A model generated the notes under the pieces. It was not told the origin of the DNA. It was given only the letters and a program-made list of their open reading frames with translations, and ran no database searches. Below are positions 37,256-49,602 of a DNA stretch of 64,000 nt, one piece after another. The stretch covers positions 125,555,160-125,619,159 of the forward strand of contig NC_041396.2 in assembly GCF_900747795.2 (NCBI RefSeq). The letters are read 5' to 3'. Positions within the stretch are counted from its first letter, which is position 1. Each line of letters starts with the position of its first letter. This DNA comes from Erpetoichthys calabaricus (taxonomy: Eukaryota > Chordata > Cladistia > Polypteriformes > Polypteridae). Both the position numbers and the translations under genes were made by a program.

Positions 37256-39790
37256 TTAGTCCATCAAGTTCAAGGAACAGTTTCGAAATACTTCGTATGT
37301 ACATTTTAGATCCTTGGGATAGCTCAGATTCACAGTATATATTAAACCCATGAGCAAAGCACAGCACCCTGGGACATCAATACCATCCAGGATTTTGGCT
37401 CCCTCGATCAGGATGGTTCCAGTGTTTGGATTCTGGTCTTTGATGATGGCAATCTTCAATACTTGCCTGTCAAGGTTTGCTTCAAACTCTTCAATATTCT
37501 GGCAGAACAAATGCAAAAGTATATTAAGAGGTTTAGTAAAACAGAATTGTGTTATTACTGCTGACGTTATTTTAACCATTCCAACACACAACCATGCACA
37601 TCTACTTACATGAACTGGCTCAACGTGAGCAGTGAGTAGCATTGCCATCACACAGTAGCTATGGAGACAAATTTAACTCACTTTCTTTGTTTGTTGGGGT
37701 CAAAAGTGCCAATATGAAGTATTACAAGAGCATGAAAGCTTACTAGAATCTTCATAGTGGCAAAGTTTGTCAGGTATTAATCCACCAAAAAGAAAAGATG
37801 GTGTTTGGCAGCCTAATCAGAAACCTGAATATGTTTGGACTAAGCATTAAGTCAATACACTCATAATTTTTTTTCTCATTTACAAATGGGACAATGGTCA
37901 GATCCATTGCCAGGATTTAGCAAAATGCTGTTGTGGTTATTTCTATTATTTAAAGAAGCCTTCTTGCATATATTGTGTTATCCTCTAGCATTATAATGTG
38001 TCATTCTTTAGGAAAGTGAGAATGTTTCAACTATTTGTGATGTCAAATTGTGCCACAGTAGAACTTACTTTCAACTTTTCAATTCTTTGGTTGAGGTCTA
38101 CAGAGAAAAATTTCCTTTTTTAAAATGTCATGATTTACTTTAGGCATATCACAGTGAAAGGTATCAAAACAACAAAAATTTTAAAAATAAGTGAAACAGG
38201 TTTTCAGTAACAATTACAGCCATCTATAGCAGGCTTTTGTCTGGAATATTAAAGTGTAGATTCCACGGTGATAAATTACTTACATTAAACTCCTTGAAGA
38301 GGTCCTGTTCCTTTTCTCCAAGGTAGACAACCAGGCAACGAATGGCCACCTCTCTCCGTACTTCAATTGCATTGTTCTAATTGCGTAAAAAGAGAAAAAA
38401 GAATAAAATTAAATTCCAATATGACTAATCCAAAAGGGTGACAAGTCAGCAAGCTTAATTTCAAAGACGAGTCTGATCAGTTCTCATACCTCTAGAAGCT
38501 GATTCTTAATGTGCCTTATCCTCAATCCTGAAGTTCCTCCTCTCGATGAGACTACATCCATTAATTTGGTCAAAACAGTCAATGGTCAAACAGAAAGAGC
38601 TCTATGCAATTCAACCTTTAAGACCAAGACAAACTTGGACAAAATTTATAATATTGCACTGATTCCATCCCCCCTGCAGATTTTATAAGCAAAGGAACAC
38701 TTTACAATCCAGTTGAGGCAAAGCACACACATATGATGATGGTGGTGAGTTTAACATACATACATTTTCCAACCCGCTGAATCCGAACACAGGGGTCTGC
38801 TGGAGCCAATCCCAGCCAACACAGGCAGGGTGCCAATCCACCGCAGGGCACACATAAACACACACCAAGCACACACTAGGGCCAATTTAGAATCGTCAAT
38901 CCACCTAATCTGCATGTCTTTGGACTGTGGGAGAAAACCGGAGCGCCCGGAGGAAACCACGCAGACACGGGGAGAACATGCAAACTCCACGCAGGGAGGA
39001 CCCGGGAAGCGAACCCGGGTCCCCAGGTCACCCAACTGCGAGGCAGCAGCGCTACCCACTGCGCCACCGTGCCGCCAGTTTAGCATACATCCTGATTAAA
39101 ATGGCTACTTTGAATAATTGCAAAAAAGGCACAAAAATGAAAATAACAAACAGCAATTTTAAGAAAAATGGCTGTACAGCTTCGGAGTATACTCTAAACT
39201 TAACAACTGGAAAATAAGTAAAGTCAAAGAAAGATTATTACAATTAATGAAGTATCTTCTCAAAATGGCATCAGGCTTACATGCAGTAAGGCAGCATTGC
39301 ATCTAAAATCCTTAACCAACATTGAAACGCACGTGAGAAATCATTAGCGGCTCGAACAAAAAAAAAGTAATGTTGAGAAAATATGGTAAGATGGACGGCA
39401 CTAAATTTCACTAGAGCTGTTCAACCGGTTATGCAAAATAAGTAAATTACATGTTAGAGCAATGTAAATAATTATTATCTTGAAATTGCTCCTCTATCAC
39501 TTAGCTTTTACCTGTTCATCTGCCTAATGTTAGACAGCCATCACGTTTGCCTGCCTGAATCTGTAGCTTAACCTCTACAGACGTAAAGTAACTTTACTAG
39601 TCCTATCAGCATTGCGCAAATAAAAATGCAGGATTATTGAAGGAGAAATTAAGTACTATTCACCTTTGACAGCAATTAAAATAGCTGCTCTATCACTCAC
39701 CGTAGCTGTTTGTTTCACTTGCAATATGGCGTTACGATCTTCTCACAGCATGTTAAGTGGGAGGAGTTTCATGCCCACTCATGAAACAGA
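37256..39790 (-). CDS. Multi-exon gene (captured or element-borne), unrecognised family
   Basis: Minus-strand exons have consistent splice sites. A non-coding first exon ends at 39701 before GTGAGT. A coding exon starting MDVVSSRGG ends at 38490 before GTATGAG. Exon 38376-38284 (31 codons, [20 protein letters not shown]) lies between AG and GTAAGT. Exon 37658-37610 ends before GTAAGTAG. The last exon 37498-37256 reads to a stop with block [18 protein letters not shown]. It resembles the C-terminal part of an expanded uncharacterised fish protein family, from memory. The 49-nt exon does not keep frame with its neighbours, so the copy may be decayed or an exon is missed. A V-SINE lies in the first intron. 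Confidence 0.6.
38762..39076 (-). repeat. V-SINE in an intron of the element-borne gene
   Basis: Nearly full-length, with tRNA head at the right end. The target duplication is AGTTTAACATACAT (38748-38761) and AGTTTAGCATACAT (39077-39090), one mismatch. Same strand as the gene. Confidence 0.93.
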
Positions 39791-40534
39791 GAAATTAAGT
39801 AGCCATAACGTTAGATTATGTTAGAGGAACTTGAATTTTGTTTTTCAATAAATGAAAAAAGGAATTTGAGTTCAGATTACTTACAAGTCTAAGCTAAAAT
39901 ATGTACTAATATAATTCTTTCACGTCAACGCATTAAATAATGTTTTCAAATTAAAATGTTTAATAAAATCATTGAAGTTGAATTTTTAACCTAATAGAAT
40001 GCACTTGATTAAGTGGTGGTTAGAGGTCCCTTGAATTGCTTTTTACAGTGTATTTCTGTTTTATTTAAACCTTTTAAGTTTGTATGTATAGCCCCATTTG
40101 GCTGTTTTAATTTTTTTTTCTTTCTTCAGTAATATTTAATCTCCTTAAAGAAAAACAACATATGCATTTTACTTTTTTTGTATCTCTTTAGTAATATTTT
40201 AGTGTAAAAGGATAACCAGTATTTAAACCTTTTATGTTACTTTATAAAGTTATTTTACACAATGTTGAAAAATTAATAAGAAAGCTACATATTTTGGCAG
40301 CTGCTGCTTTAATTTTCAATGAAATGAAAAAAGCTCTCCAAGAGAAAACCTCAATGAAGAAGAAACAGTTTTCACTATCTAAAAAGGAGAAACCCTCATT
40401 TATAAAGGTTTGCTGCAGATGACTTAACTGAAAATAAATGAATAGTTCCTATGTGTATAATACATATTTATCTATTTTACTTATGCCTTTATTCCAGCAA
40501 CTTGCAACATCTGAGGTACAATTTGTTACATTAC

Positions 40535-40625
40535 TTTTATTTTTTGCAGCACAGGCAGGTGAAGTGACTTCCTCAGGGTCACACAGTGGTGTCAGTACCA
40601 GGATTTGAACTGACAAGCTCCGGGT
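40535..40625 (-). repeat. Possible MIR/CORE-like SINE fragment
   Basis: The stretch has the CAGGGTCACACAGTGG and GGATTTGAACTG blocks that resemble the promoter part of MIR/Deu-type SINEs in reverse. Short and diverged; it lies in the loop of the Helitron's internal inverted repeat. Confidence 0.4.
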
Positions 40626-40687
40626 TTGCTGAAATATTACTGAAGAAAGAAAAAAAAGAAAACGGCAAATGGGGCTATGCATACAAA

Positions 40688-40993
40688 TGTCCATCCATCC
40701 ATTATCCAACCCGCTATATCCTAAATACAGGAGCCAATCCCTGCCAACACAGGGCACAAGGCAGGAAACAAACCCCAGGCAAGGTGCCAGCCCACCGCAG
40801 GGCGCACACACCCACACACCACGGACAATTTAGAATTGCAAATGCACCTAACCTGCATGTCTTTGGACTGTGGGAGGAAACCGGAGTACCCAGAGGAAAC
40901 CCAGACAGACACGGGGAGAACATTCAAACTCCAAGCAGGGAAGCGAACCCGGGTCTCCTAACTGGCACCTTTCACTGCGCCACCATACCGCCC
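40688..40993 (-). repeat. V-SINE
   Basis: Older diverged copy with target duplication GCATACAAA (40679-40687 and 40994-41002). It interrupts the right arm of the inverted repeat inside the Helitron. Confidence 0.92.
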
Positions 40994-41486
40994 GCATACA
41001 AACTTACAAGGTTTAATTAAACAAAAATATATACCTTTATTTTTACTTCCTTAACTTGTGGAGGGTGTATCCTGTAGCAAAGCCCTAACTTTTTTCATGA
41101 AAGCCCCTTTCAGTCAATAAGCCTTAAAAACAGGTGTAAAGCTAAACTTGCAGCACCGCTATTCAATTACACTTGCCTAACGCCTCTCCTAAGGGGAAAT
41201 ACTGTGGGATCTGGGCATCCGTCAAAGCACCAATCACAGGCCCGATTAGAAAGCGGGAAGCTGATGATTTGTTGTCTCCCTCCCATGTAACAATCACAGC
41301 CCGTGTTACAACGCACTATGTATGTATGTGTATATGTATATATGTATATGTGTGTGTGTATGTATGTGTGTATATGTATGTGTATATATATGTTGATACT
41401 AAATAATAGGCCCCTGCTAACCTATCTCTCTCTCTCATTCTTCCTAGGGCACGAAGCGGAAGCGGAAGCAGAGACAGAAGCGGACA

Positions 41487-42338
41487 ATGGCCGATAGTGA
41501 GGTGAATCGCGTTGAAATTGTAGTCGAGGAACTCCAGGCACTCGATGAACAGATTCAGAAACTTCTGTCCAGACGAAGATACCTCAGAGATCTGAAGGCT
41601 CGGCTGTTGGATAAACCGTCCTCGCCATCTGTTATCAGCGTAACATCAACCCCGCGTTGTGCCGCTCAAGTCACCTTCACCCCCGCGCCTCGTAGGAGCA
41701 ATACCGATGATGACCTCGGTGTATTTCAGCAATGCAGGCGGGGGTTCAAGGCCAGAACACCTCCATCGGCACAGGCAAGCATCGTAACGCAGAACCGGTT
41801 TGACCCTCTAAGCGTCCCCAGTTCGCCTTCAGCTCCTAGTGATGTAATAGTGGTAGGTGATTCTATTGTTAGGAACCTCAATATCACTTGCCCTAATAGA
41901 AAATCTTTTGTTTCTTGTTTTCCCGGTGCTCGTGTCCGAGATGTGACGAGACGTGTGCCGGCAATCTACAAGAACAGGGCAGTTGGAGCAATTGTTTTAC
42001 ATGCTGGCGTAAACGACATAAGGCACCGACAGTCCGAGATCCTCAAGGCAGACTTCACTGCATTAATTAAAGACACAAAGGAGAGGACCCCATCGGCAAA
42101 GATCTTCATCTCGGGTCCACTCCCTCTCGTCAGACGATCAAACGAGTACTACAGTCGTCTGCTTGGTTTAAACAACTGGCTGCAGGGCTTCTGCAAGAAT
42201 CAAGACATCGGTTTCATCAACAACTGGGACCTCTTTTGGGAAAGACCGCGTTTTTTCAAGCGAGATGGCCTGCATCCGAATAGCTTCGGCGCCCGGGTCC
42301 TCTCCGAAAACATATCCAAGGTAATTCGTTTATCTTGA
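41487..42338 (+). CDS. L2 ORF1 with SGNH/esterase domain
   Basis: 283 residues, intact. The first 45 residues are predicted coiled coil (EELQALDEQIQKLLSRRRYL). A basic, proline/serine-rich linker follows. From about residue 118 there is an SGNH-hydrolase domain: VVGDSIVRN with the catalytic Ser, HAGVNDI (block III Asn) and RDGLHPN with the Asp/His pair near the end. Esterase-type ORF1 proteins are known in CR1/L2 LINEs; a role in RNA or membrane binding is debated. The ATG at 41487 is chosen because it starts the coiled coil. Confidence 0.9.
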   Translation: MADSEVNRVEIVVEELQALDEQIQKLLSRRRYLRDLKARLLDKPSSPSVISVTSTPRCAAQVTFTPAPRRSNTDDDLGVFQQCRRGFKARTPPSAQASIVTQNRFDPLSVPSSPSAPSDVIVVGDSIVRNLNITCPNRKSFVSCFPGARVRDVTRRVPAIYKNRAVGAIVLHAGVNDIRHRQSEILKADFTALIKDTKERTPSAKIFISGPLPLVRRSNEYYSRLLGLNNWLQGFCKNQDIGFINNWDLFWERPRFFKRDGLHPNSFGARVLSENISKVIRLS

Positions 42339-42380
42339 CTATCTATCTCTGCTTTTAACCCCTTCCGAAATGCCACTCCT

Positions 42381-45300
42381 GTGCTTGGTCATGATAATTG
42401 TTTAATAAAATCTTCCATAAAAGTGCACAACATAAATACTGTAATAACCAATCTTAATGCACATAGAAAATCTAGGCAATACGGCATAAACACCAATAAT
42501 TTAATTAAAGTTACTACTTTAGATGAACAATGTATTAAAACTATAAAAACATATCATAGATTAAACAAAAAATACACGCAGAGCGGCGCTAATAAAAATA
42601 ACTTAATTCCTGTGCCATATATCAATAACGCATATAGTATTCATCTCTGCTCCTCCGAAACATTGAATATGGCTCTATTAAATGTTAGAGCTTTAACTAA
42701 CAAGACGTTTTTTATCAACGATCTTATTAGTGATAAAAAAATAGATTTTATTGCACTAAGTGAAATGTGGCTTAGCTCAGATGGCGCAGCTGTTTAAATC
42801 GAATCTGCGCCTCCGGATTACAGTTTTACTCGTGCAGATCGCCAAGGAAAGAGAGGTGGAGGGCTAGCAAACATTTACTCAAGCAGGTTAAAATGTAAAA
42901 ATATCAGTTTTGGTAAATTCAAGTCTTTTGAGTATCTCGCCATTATTATTCAGGGAGATTCTCACGTTCTAGTATTATCCGTGTATAGACCTCCAAAATT
43001 CAACGCGTCTTTCTTTGAGGAATTCTCTGACTTGATGTCAATCTTAATTACGAACTATGACACACTCTTAATAGTCGGCGACTTTAATTTTCATATAGAT
43101 AATCAATGTGACCAGAAAGTAAAAGAATTTATGAACCTCCTGGACTCTTTTGATTTGAGACAGCTCGTTAATCAGCCTACACATAAAGCAGGTCATACGT
43201 TAGACTTAGTAATTACTAAAGGACTAAAAGTTGATATAAAGCAGGTCATTGATATTGGTCTATCAGACCATTTTCTTCTACTCTTTAATATAGAAATAAT
43301 GATAGAAAACACTCATGAGAAGCATATTGTTAAAAAACGGTTCTTTGACTCATCAGCAGCTTTAAAACTTTCAAACATTCTAACCAATCAGTCCGTTTAT
43401 AGTGCCAACTATAATAGCGAGGAGAATGTAAATAGTAAGGTGGAAAGATTTAATACTAAAGTGAGGGCTGCTGTTGACTTAGTTGCACCTGAAAAGACAG
43501 TTAAAAAATCTTCTAGCATTGTTATACCATGGAAGACCCAAAGAGTGTCTGATTTAAAGAGAACATGCCGTAGAGCTGAGCGTAAATGGAGGAAAACTAA
43601 ACTAACTATTGACTATGAAATATTAAAAGTTAAAATAACAGAATACAATAACACAGTCCGTCTTGAGAGGCGCTGCTATTTCTCTAAGCTTATAAATAAC
43701 AATGCTAGTAATCTCAGAGTCTTATTTTCGACGATTGATCGTCTGTTAAACCCAGGTAACTCAAAGGAATGCCTCCTAAGTACTTCCAGTAAAACCTGTG
43801 AGGCTATCGCTGTATTTTTCAATCAAAAAATTAATGATATTAGAAATAACATAGTATATCTCCCCAACACTAAGGATCCTCCTAAACCCCAGTACCCCAT
43901 AATAAACAAATTAAAGTCTTTCACTAGGATAGATTTACCTGATATACATAAAATAATTTCTCAAATGAAACCCTCCACCTGTGCCCTTGACCCAATACCA
44001 ACAAATTTTTTCAAAGAAGTATCGGGCGTGCTTAGTGATAATGTTCTTGACATAGTAAATTCGTCATTAGATACGGGGGTCTTCCCAGACTCTCTTAAGA
44101 CTGCGGTAGTTAAACCCCTACTTAAGAAAAATAATCTCGATCCCTCTGCTCTTGAAAATTATAGACCCATCTCTAACCTGCCTTTCTTAAGTAAAATTCT
44201 AGAGAAGGCAGTCATTATACAGTTAAATGAGCACCTCAATAAACATGCTATTCTTGATAAATTTCAGTCAGGTTTTAGAACAAATCACAGCACAGAAACT
44301 GCACTCGTTAAAGTAGTAAATGACTTGCGGGTAAATGCAGACAGAGGCCATTTATCTGTTCTCATCCTCTTAGATCTGAGTGCCGCATTTGACACCATTG
44401 ATCATAATATTCTTAAGAATCGCCTTAGTCAATGGGTGGGCCTCTCTGGCAGTGTCTTAAATTGGTTTGAATCCTACCTGGCAGGGAGAAAATTCTTTGT
44501 TAGTTGTGGTAATTATAACTCAAAGACACATGATATTCTATATGGTGTTCCACAAGGCTCTTATCCTGGGTCCGCTGCTCTTCTCAATCTACATGCTTCC
44601 GTTAGGTCAGATTATCTCAGGACACAACGTGAGCTACCACAGCTATGCTGATGACACACAGCTGTATTTATCAATAGCACCTGATGACTCCAAATCTTTT
44701 GATTCGCTAACACAATGTCTAACTTGTATCTCAGAATGGATGAATAGTAACTTTCTTAAATTAAATAAAGAAAAAACCGAAACCTTAGTGATTGGCAATA
44801 ATGGATACAATGAGGCTATTAGAAATAAACTGGATGCATTAGGATTAAAAGTCAAATCGGAGGTAAAAAGCTTAGGGGTAACCGTTGATTGTAATCTGAA
44901 TTTTAAATCGCATATAAATCAGATCACTAGGACAGCATTTTTTCACCTAAGAAACATAGCAAAAGTTAGACCTCTTATATCATCGAAAGATGCAGAGAAA
45001 TTAGTTCATGCGTTTGTTTTCTGTCGGCTAGATTACTGTAACGCACTCCTCTCAGGACTACCCAAAAAAGACATCAATCGTTTGCAACTAGTGCAGAATG
45101 GAGCTGCTAGAATCCTTACCAGGAAAAGAAAATCCGAACACATTTCTCCAGTTTTGATGTCACTACACTGGTTACCTGTGTCATTCAGAATTGACTTTAA
45201 AATTCTGCTTATGGTTTATAAAGCTTTAAATAATCTCGCCCCAGTTTATATATCGGAATGTCTGACACCTTATATTCCAAATCATAACCTCAGATCCTCA

Positions 45301-45477
45301 ACTGAGTGTCTCCTTAGAATTCCAAGAGCAAAACTTAAAAGAAGTGGTGAGGCGGCCTTCTGCTGTTATGCACCTAAAATCTGGAATAGCCTGCCAGTAG
45401 GAATTCGCCAGGCTAATACAGTGGAGCACTTTAAAAAACTACTGAAAACACATTATTTTAACATGGCCTTCTCATAA
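42381..45477 (+). pseudogene. L2 ORF2 endonuclease / reverse transcriptase, two lesions
   Basis: The first frame (to 42797) begins the endonuclease domain with NVRALTNKTF and IALSEMWLS. After a TAA (42796-42798) the same frame continues: VYRPPKFNASF, GDFNFHI and LSDHFLL. The RT follows with FQSGFRTNHSTETAL and LLDLSAAFDTIDHN. A single-base insertion near 44563 shifts the frame, and the overlapping frame to 45477 holds [36 protein letters not shown] and PKIWNSLP. All catalytic residues seem present. The protein would nick DNA and copy L2 RNA. Confidence 0.92.
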
Positions 45478-46344
45478 CTTCACTGTAATTTAATCCTGAT
45501 ACTCTGTATATCTAATTCATTATAATAACTATTCATTCAAAATCTGTACTAACCCCTACTCTCTCTTCTGTTTCCTTTTCCGGTGTCCTGTTGGTGGTGG
45601 CGTGCGCCACCACCATCTACCCAAAGCACCATGATGTTCCAACAATAATGGATGGATTAAAAGCCAGAAGTCTGTATGACCATCAGCATCAAGTGACTCC
45701 ATGAAAAACCCGAACTACAAAGAGGACTATTTCATTTATGTTAGGTAGAATGCCCAAAGGGGACTGGGCGGTCTCGTGGCCTGGAACCCCTACAGATTTT
45801 ATTTTTTTCTCCAGCCTTCTGAAGTTTTTTTTTGTTTTTTCTGTCCACCCTGGCCATCGGACCTTACTCCTTTCTATGTTAATTAATGTTGTCTTATTTT
45901 AATTTCTTATTTTGTCTTTTATTTTTCTTCTCTTCATTACATAAAGCACTTTGAGCTACTTTTTGTATGAAAATGTGCTATATAAATAAATGTTGTTGTT
46001 GTTGTTATGTGTGTATATATGTGTGTGGATGTGTATATGTATATATATGTGTATATGTAGATATGTATATGTATATCTATGTTTACATAACCTCTTTAAC
46101 ACACTACTTCTCCGCTGCGAAGCGCGGGTATTTTGCTAGTTGATGATAAAGGCAATAAGGATTTTCATTTTTGGTTGCAATACGACATTCGTAATCTTGT
46201 GGTTTAAATGTGAAAGTTGCAGCATTTTCTGTATTTGGGTTAATGGATGTATTTAATTTATTTCGTAACACCCTATTAGCATTTGGTGGTGTGTTTCTTT
46301 TAACATTTCTTCACATTTTTTATCTTAAAGAGTGAACGGCATGC

Positions 46345-46945
46345 TATTTGTTCTGTCCTCTACTAAAATGTGTTCATAGGGGACCTGTAGTGGCTAAATT
46401 AGGTATTGTTTTATACTGCTATTAAGACTCCATCTTGAAGCAAGCAGCACATGGAGAAGCAGGTGGCAGACATCCATTTCCATCCGCTGTTTATTTGCCC
46501 TGTAAAGGCATAATCTGTAGGTATTTTGTTTCTTTATTAGTATATACATTGTTTTGACTTTTAGTTGTTCCCTTTACTATTTTGCAAATGTTTAGTGTGT
46601 ACGTAAATATATACAGTATGTATATGATTGTTCAGGCCTATTTTTATGCATTTGAATATGAAACGGCAGGATGTCTTTGGGCTAAAGAATCTGTTTTGTA
46701 ATATTTATGCCATTTCATAAGGAAATAATAACAAAAGTAGTTTGTATTAAATTTGAAGGCATTTTTAAGGAAAAATGTATATTAAGTTAACAAATTCTGA
46801 TAGGTATTGCTTTTTACTTTACAGTTTCACACCACTTTCATTAAATGCCTGAATATCATCAGTGCCTTGGGGGTTTGTTGAAGGGGTGTTTAGCTCACTG
46901 TATAACTACGTATGCAAACGCGTGGTGAGGGCAGAAGACTAATAT
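46345..46945. other. Arm-specific insertion of unknown type
   Basis: About 600 bp interrupt the right arm between GAACGGCATGCTA and TTTAAGCAAAACAATG. The left arm (33840-33870) is continuous. No gene or clear terminal repeats were found. Confidence 0.55.
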
Positions 46946-46971
46946 TTAAGCAAAACAATGTAATCGAGGTA

Positions 46972-47882
46972 CAGTAATCCCTCCTCCATCGCGGGGGTTG
47001 CGTTCCAGAGCCACCCACGAAATAAGAAAATCCGCGAAGTAGAAACCATATGTTTATATGGTTATTTTTATATTGTCATGCTTGGGTCACAGATTTGCGC
47101 AGAAACACAGGAGGTTGTAGAGAGACAGGAACGTTATTCCAACACTGCAAACAAACATTTGTCTCTTTTTCAAAAGTTTAAACTGTGCTCCATGACAAGA
47201 CAGAGATGACAGTTCCGTCTCACAATTAAAAGAATGCAAACATATCTTCCTCTTCAAAGTAGTGCGAGTCAGGAGCAGAGCATGTCAGAGAGAGAGAGAG
47301 AGAGAGACAAAAGCAAACAAATCAATAGGGCTGTTTGGCTTTTAAGTATGCGAAGCACCGCGGCACAAAGCTGTTGAAGGTGGCAGCTCACACCCCCTCT
47401 GTCAGGAGCAGAGAGAGAGAGAGAGACAGATAAAAACAAACGGTGAAAAATCAATACGTGCCCTTTGAGCTTTTAAGTATGCGAAGCACCGTGCAGCATG
47501 TCGCTTCAGGAAGCAGCTTGCACAGAAGGTAGCAACGTGAAGATAATCTTTCAGCATTTTTAGACGAGCGTCCATATCGTCTAGGTTTGCGAACAGCCCC
47601 CCTGCTCAATCCCCCTACGTCAGGATCAGAGAAACTCAGCGCAAGAGAGGGAGAAAAGTAAGTTGGGTAGCTTCTCAGCCATCTGCCAATAGCGTCCCTT
47701 GTATGAAATCAACTGGGCAAACCAACTGAGGAAGCATGTACAAGAAATTAAAAGATCCATTGCCCGCAGAAATCCGCGAACCAGCAAAAAATCCGTGATA
47801 TATATTTAAATATGCTTACATATAAAATCCGCGATGGAGTGAAGCCGCGAAAGGCGAAGCGCGATATAGCGAGGGATTACTG
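46972..47882. mobile_element. Tigger/pogo-type element, right arm
   Basis: 911 bp with ends CAGTAATCCCTC and TA at 46970-46971 and 47883-47884. It closely resembles 31449-32289, including the CACCGCGGCACAAAGCTG block, but has extra GA-rich repeats. The left arm lacks it, with about 15 bp of difference at the junction. Confidence 0.9.
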
Positions 47883-49602
47883 TATAGAATTAGGAGTGCA
47901 CGTCTGACACTCGACGGGTGTAAAGTGTGCCCTCCAAAGCCATCGGTATTTTTTTATTATGTTGATATCAGATTACATCAATACAATAGTTTTACCATAA
48001 TAAAGTTAACAAATATATAATAATGAAGGCTAAATTACATACAAGAGTAGCAACAGCTAAGTTATTACAAGAAAGCGAGATGTAGATAATAGCATTACAA
48101 ATTGTTAATGAAGCAGATCAGAATCTTACAACACGTTTTAATTATTTTAGTGTGTTTTCCATTTTTAAAAGTTATTTCTAGCATATTTATGTCCATACAG
48201 AAAGATATAACAGAAGGTCTAACGTTCTGAACTTTACACCTATGTATCAGAAATTTATGAAGCAAGGAAACCACAGTTACTGCATTTTCTAACATTTAGT
48301 CTTCAAAATTGTATACAGAAGATGAACAATACTTAAATAGTGAGATATTGGTTTGTCACTCAAGACAGTAACAGAAATAAATCTTTATAAAACATTATGG
48401 AATAGGAGGAGAAGTAAAAGAAATGTGAGAGGGGATTTGTCTTCATTTGTACATAAACTACATTTTGGCGATATATTAATGTCATACTTATGAATTAATT
48501 TGTTAGTTGGGTACTATTTATTCATAATTTTGAAATGGATTTCTTTAACCTTGTTTGGTAGAAAAAATTCTATGGCAGAAAACTGGCAATTTAAAAATTT
48601 ATATCCAAAGCCATCAGAGAAGTGTGCTGTATGTCTGATGTGGCACGATGACAGGCTGGGCATCTGCTGTTGTCATTTGTCATTAGCTTATCGTTTAAGC
48701 TGTTGGTTTAGGAGGAGTACACACACATTTAACTGAATATAATGGAGAAGGCTTGCTCCTTAGAAATAACTTATTTCTTATTGCTGCAGTTAGAAATACA
48801 ATGCCCCTTCATTGTATTTTTTTTCTTGACCCTACAGGATGCCTGGTGGTAACCAGCCTTCCATGTGGTGCTGAACAGATGCCAGTGTACCCAAATTCTG
48901 AGACAAAACTGGACGTTCTTTTCTTCTGCTTTTAAGATTTCCAATTCGAGATGATGTGCAGTTCACGTTAGATTTGCTATTTTTACAGGTAAGACTATTG
49001 AGGCTTTCAGTTTCAGAAGTAATTTGTGCACAATTCCTGCAAAGCCTCCCCATATTTATTACAAGACTTGTAATATTTTGCTGCCTTGAATACTGTACTG
49101 TATGCTTGCTCACTCTATTCAGTAACTAACACTGGCTTTTTAAATTTTAGACAGGAAAGCCTCAGAGTGTGAATCCTCACAAACACCGAGACTGGGGAGC
49201 ATCAGTCCCAGCAGTCACTAAACAGAGATGTTGTTCCGTTTTGGAAAATAACATTTATTTTCTTAAGTTACTGTGCTTTGTTGTTGGATTTTCAAAGAGC
49301 TGAGAGTTAATTTTAAATTAAAACAAAACTAAGGCAGGAGAGAAAAACAAAGATGTTTTATTGTAAGTAATGACACCTGAGCACGTCACATTAGAAGTTC
49401 AGATATACACAGAGTGTAACACAATGCCTACTGTATACGTAATGTAAAAGAAAAAAAATGATGCTACATATAATGACAATTAAGTAGGGGTTCTTTCAAA
49501 ATCCAACAAAAAACCATAGTAATTATTATTATTAGTTGGACTTTACTCTAAGCAGAACTTTATCTATTGTGATGGTCTACTTTGGTAATAATTGATCTGC
49601 AG

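Larger units (their letters stand above)
36345..40050. mobile_element. CACTA-like transposon carrying a multi-exon gene
   Basis: The ends are CACTCTAAAAA and its counterpart TTTTTACAGTG, flanked by TA (36343-36344 and 40051-40052). The other arm of the local inverted repeat keeps the uninterrupted site (GGTATATATTTTTG in reverse at about 41017-41030). No transposase is seen. Instead it holds an intron-containing gene on the minus strand and a V-SINE in one intron. CACTA (EnSpm) assignment rests only on the end motif. Confidence 0.65.
36230..41125. repeat. Inverted repeat inside the Helitron (arms about 200 bp)
   Basis: The left arm comprises 36230-36344 continued at 40051-40138; the right arm is 40632-41125. 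Shared blocks include AAAGTTAGGGCTTTGCTACA, GATACACCCTCCACAAGTTA, AAGTTTGTATG and TTCTTTCTTCAGTAATATTT. The left arm is split by a CACTA-like element and the right by a V-SINE. The loop is about 490 bp. Confidence 0.8.
41400..46006 (+). mobile_element. L2 LINE, nearly full length and nearly intact
   Basis: ORF1 (41487-42338), ORF2 (from about 42381) and a 3' UTR ending in (GTT)n (45990-46006). It inserted into the (TATG)n stretch of the Helitron 3' part. Only one in-frame stop (42796-42798) and one frame change (near 44563) interrupt ORF2, so it is young. A truncated relative is at 18965-19170. Confidence 0.92.
35576..46139 (+). mobile_element. Helitron (non-autonomous) with nested insertions
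   Basis: The 5' end TCTATACTAATAAAAGGCAA and the 3' end GCGCGGGTATTTTGCTAG, with a GC stem (CCGC...GCGG, 46112-46127), are intact, and it sits between A (35575) and T (46140) as Helitrons do. No Rep/helicase is found inside. The 10.6 kb span is mostly later material: a CACTA-like element, an L2 LINE and V-SINEs. The 3' part is (TATG)n-rich. The partner arm lacks it. Confidence 0.85.

Noticed and set aside
41173-41406. 77-codon frame near the (TATG)n run
   Set aside because: Its C-terminal half is microsatellite translation and it lies in Helitron non-coding sequence.
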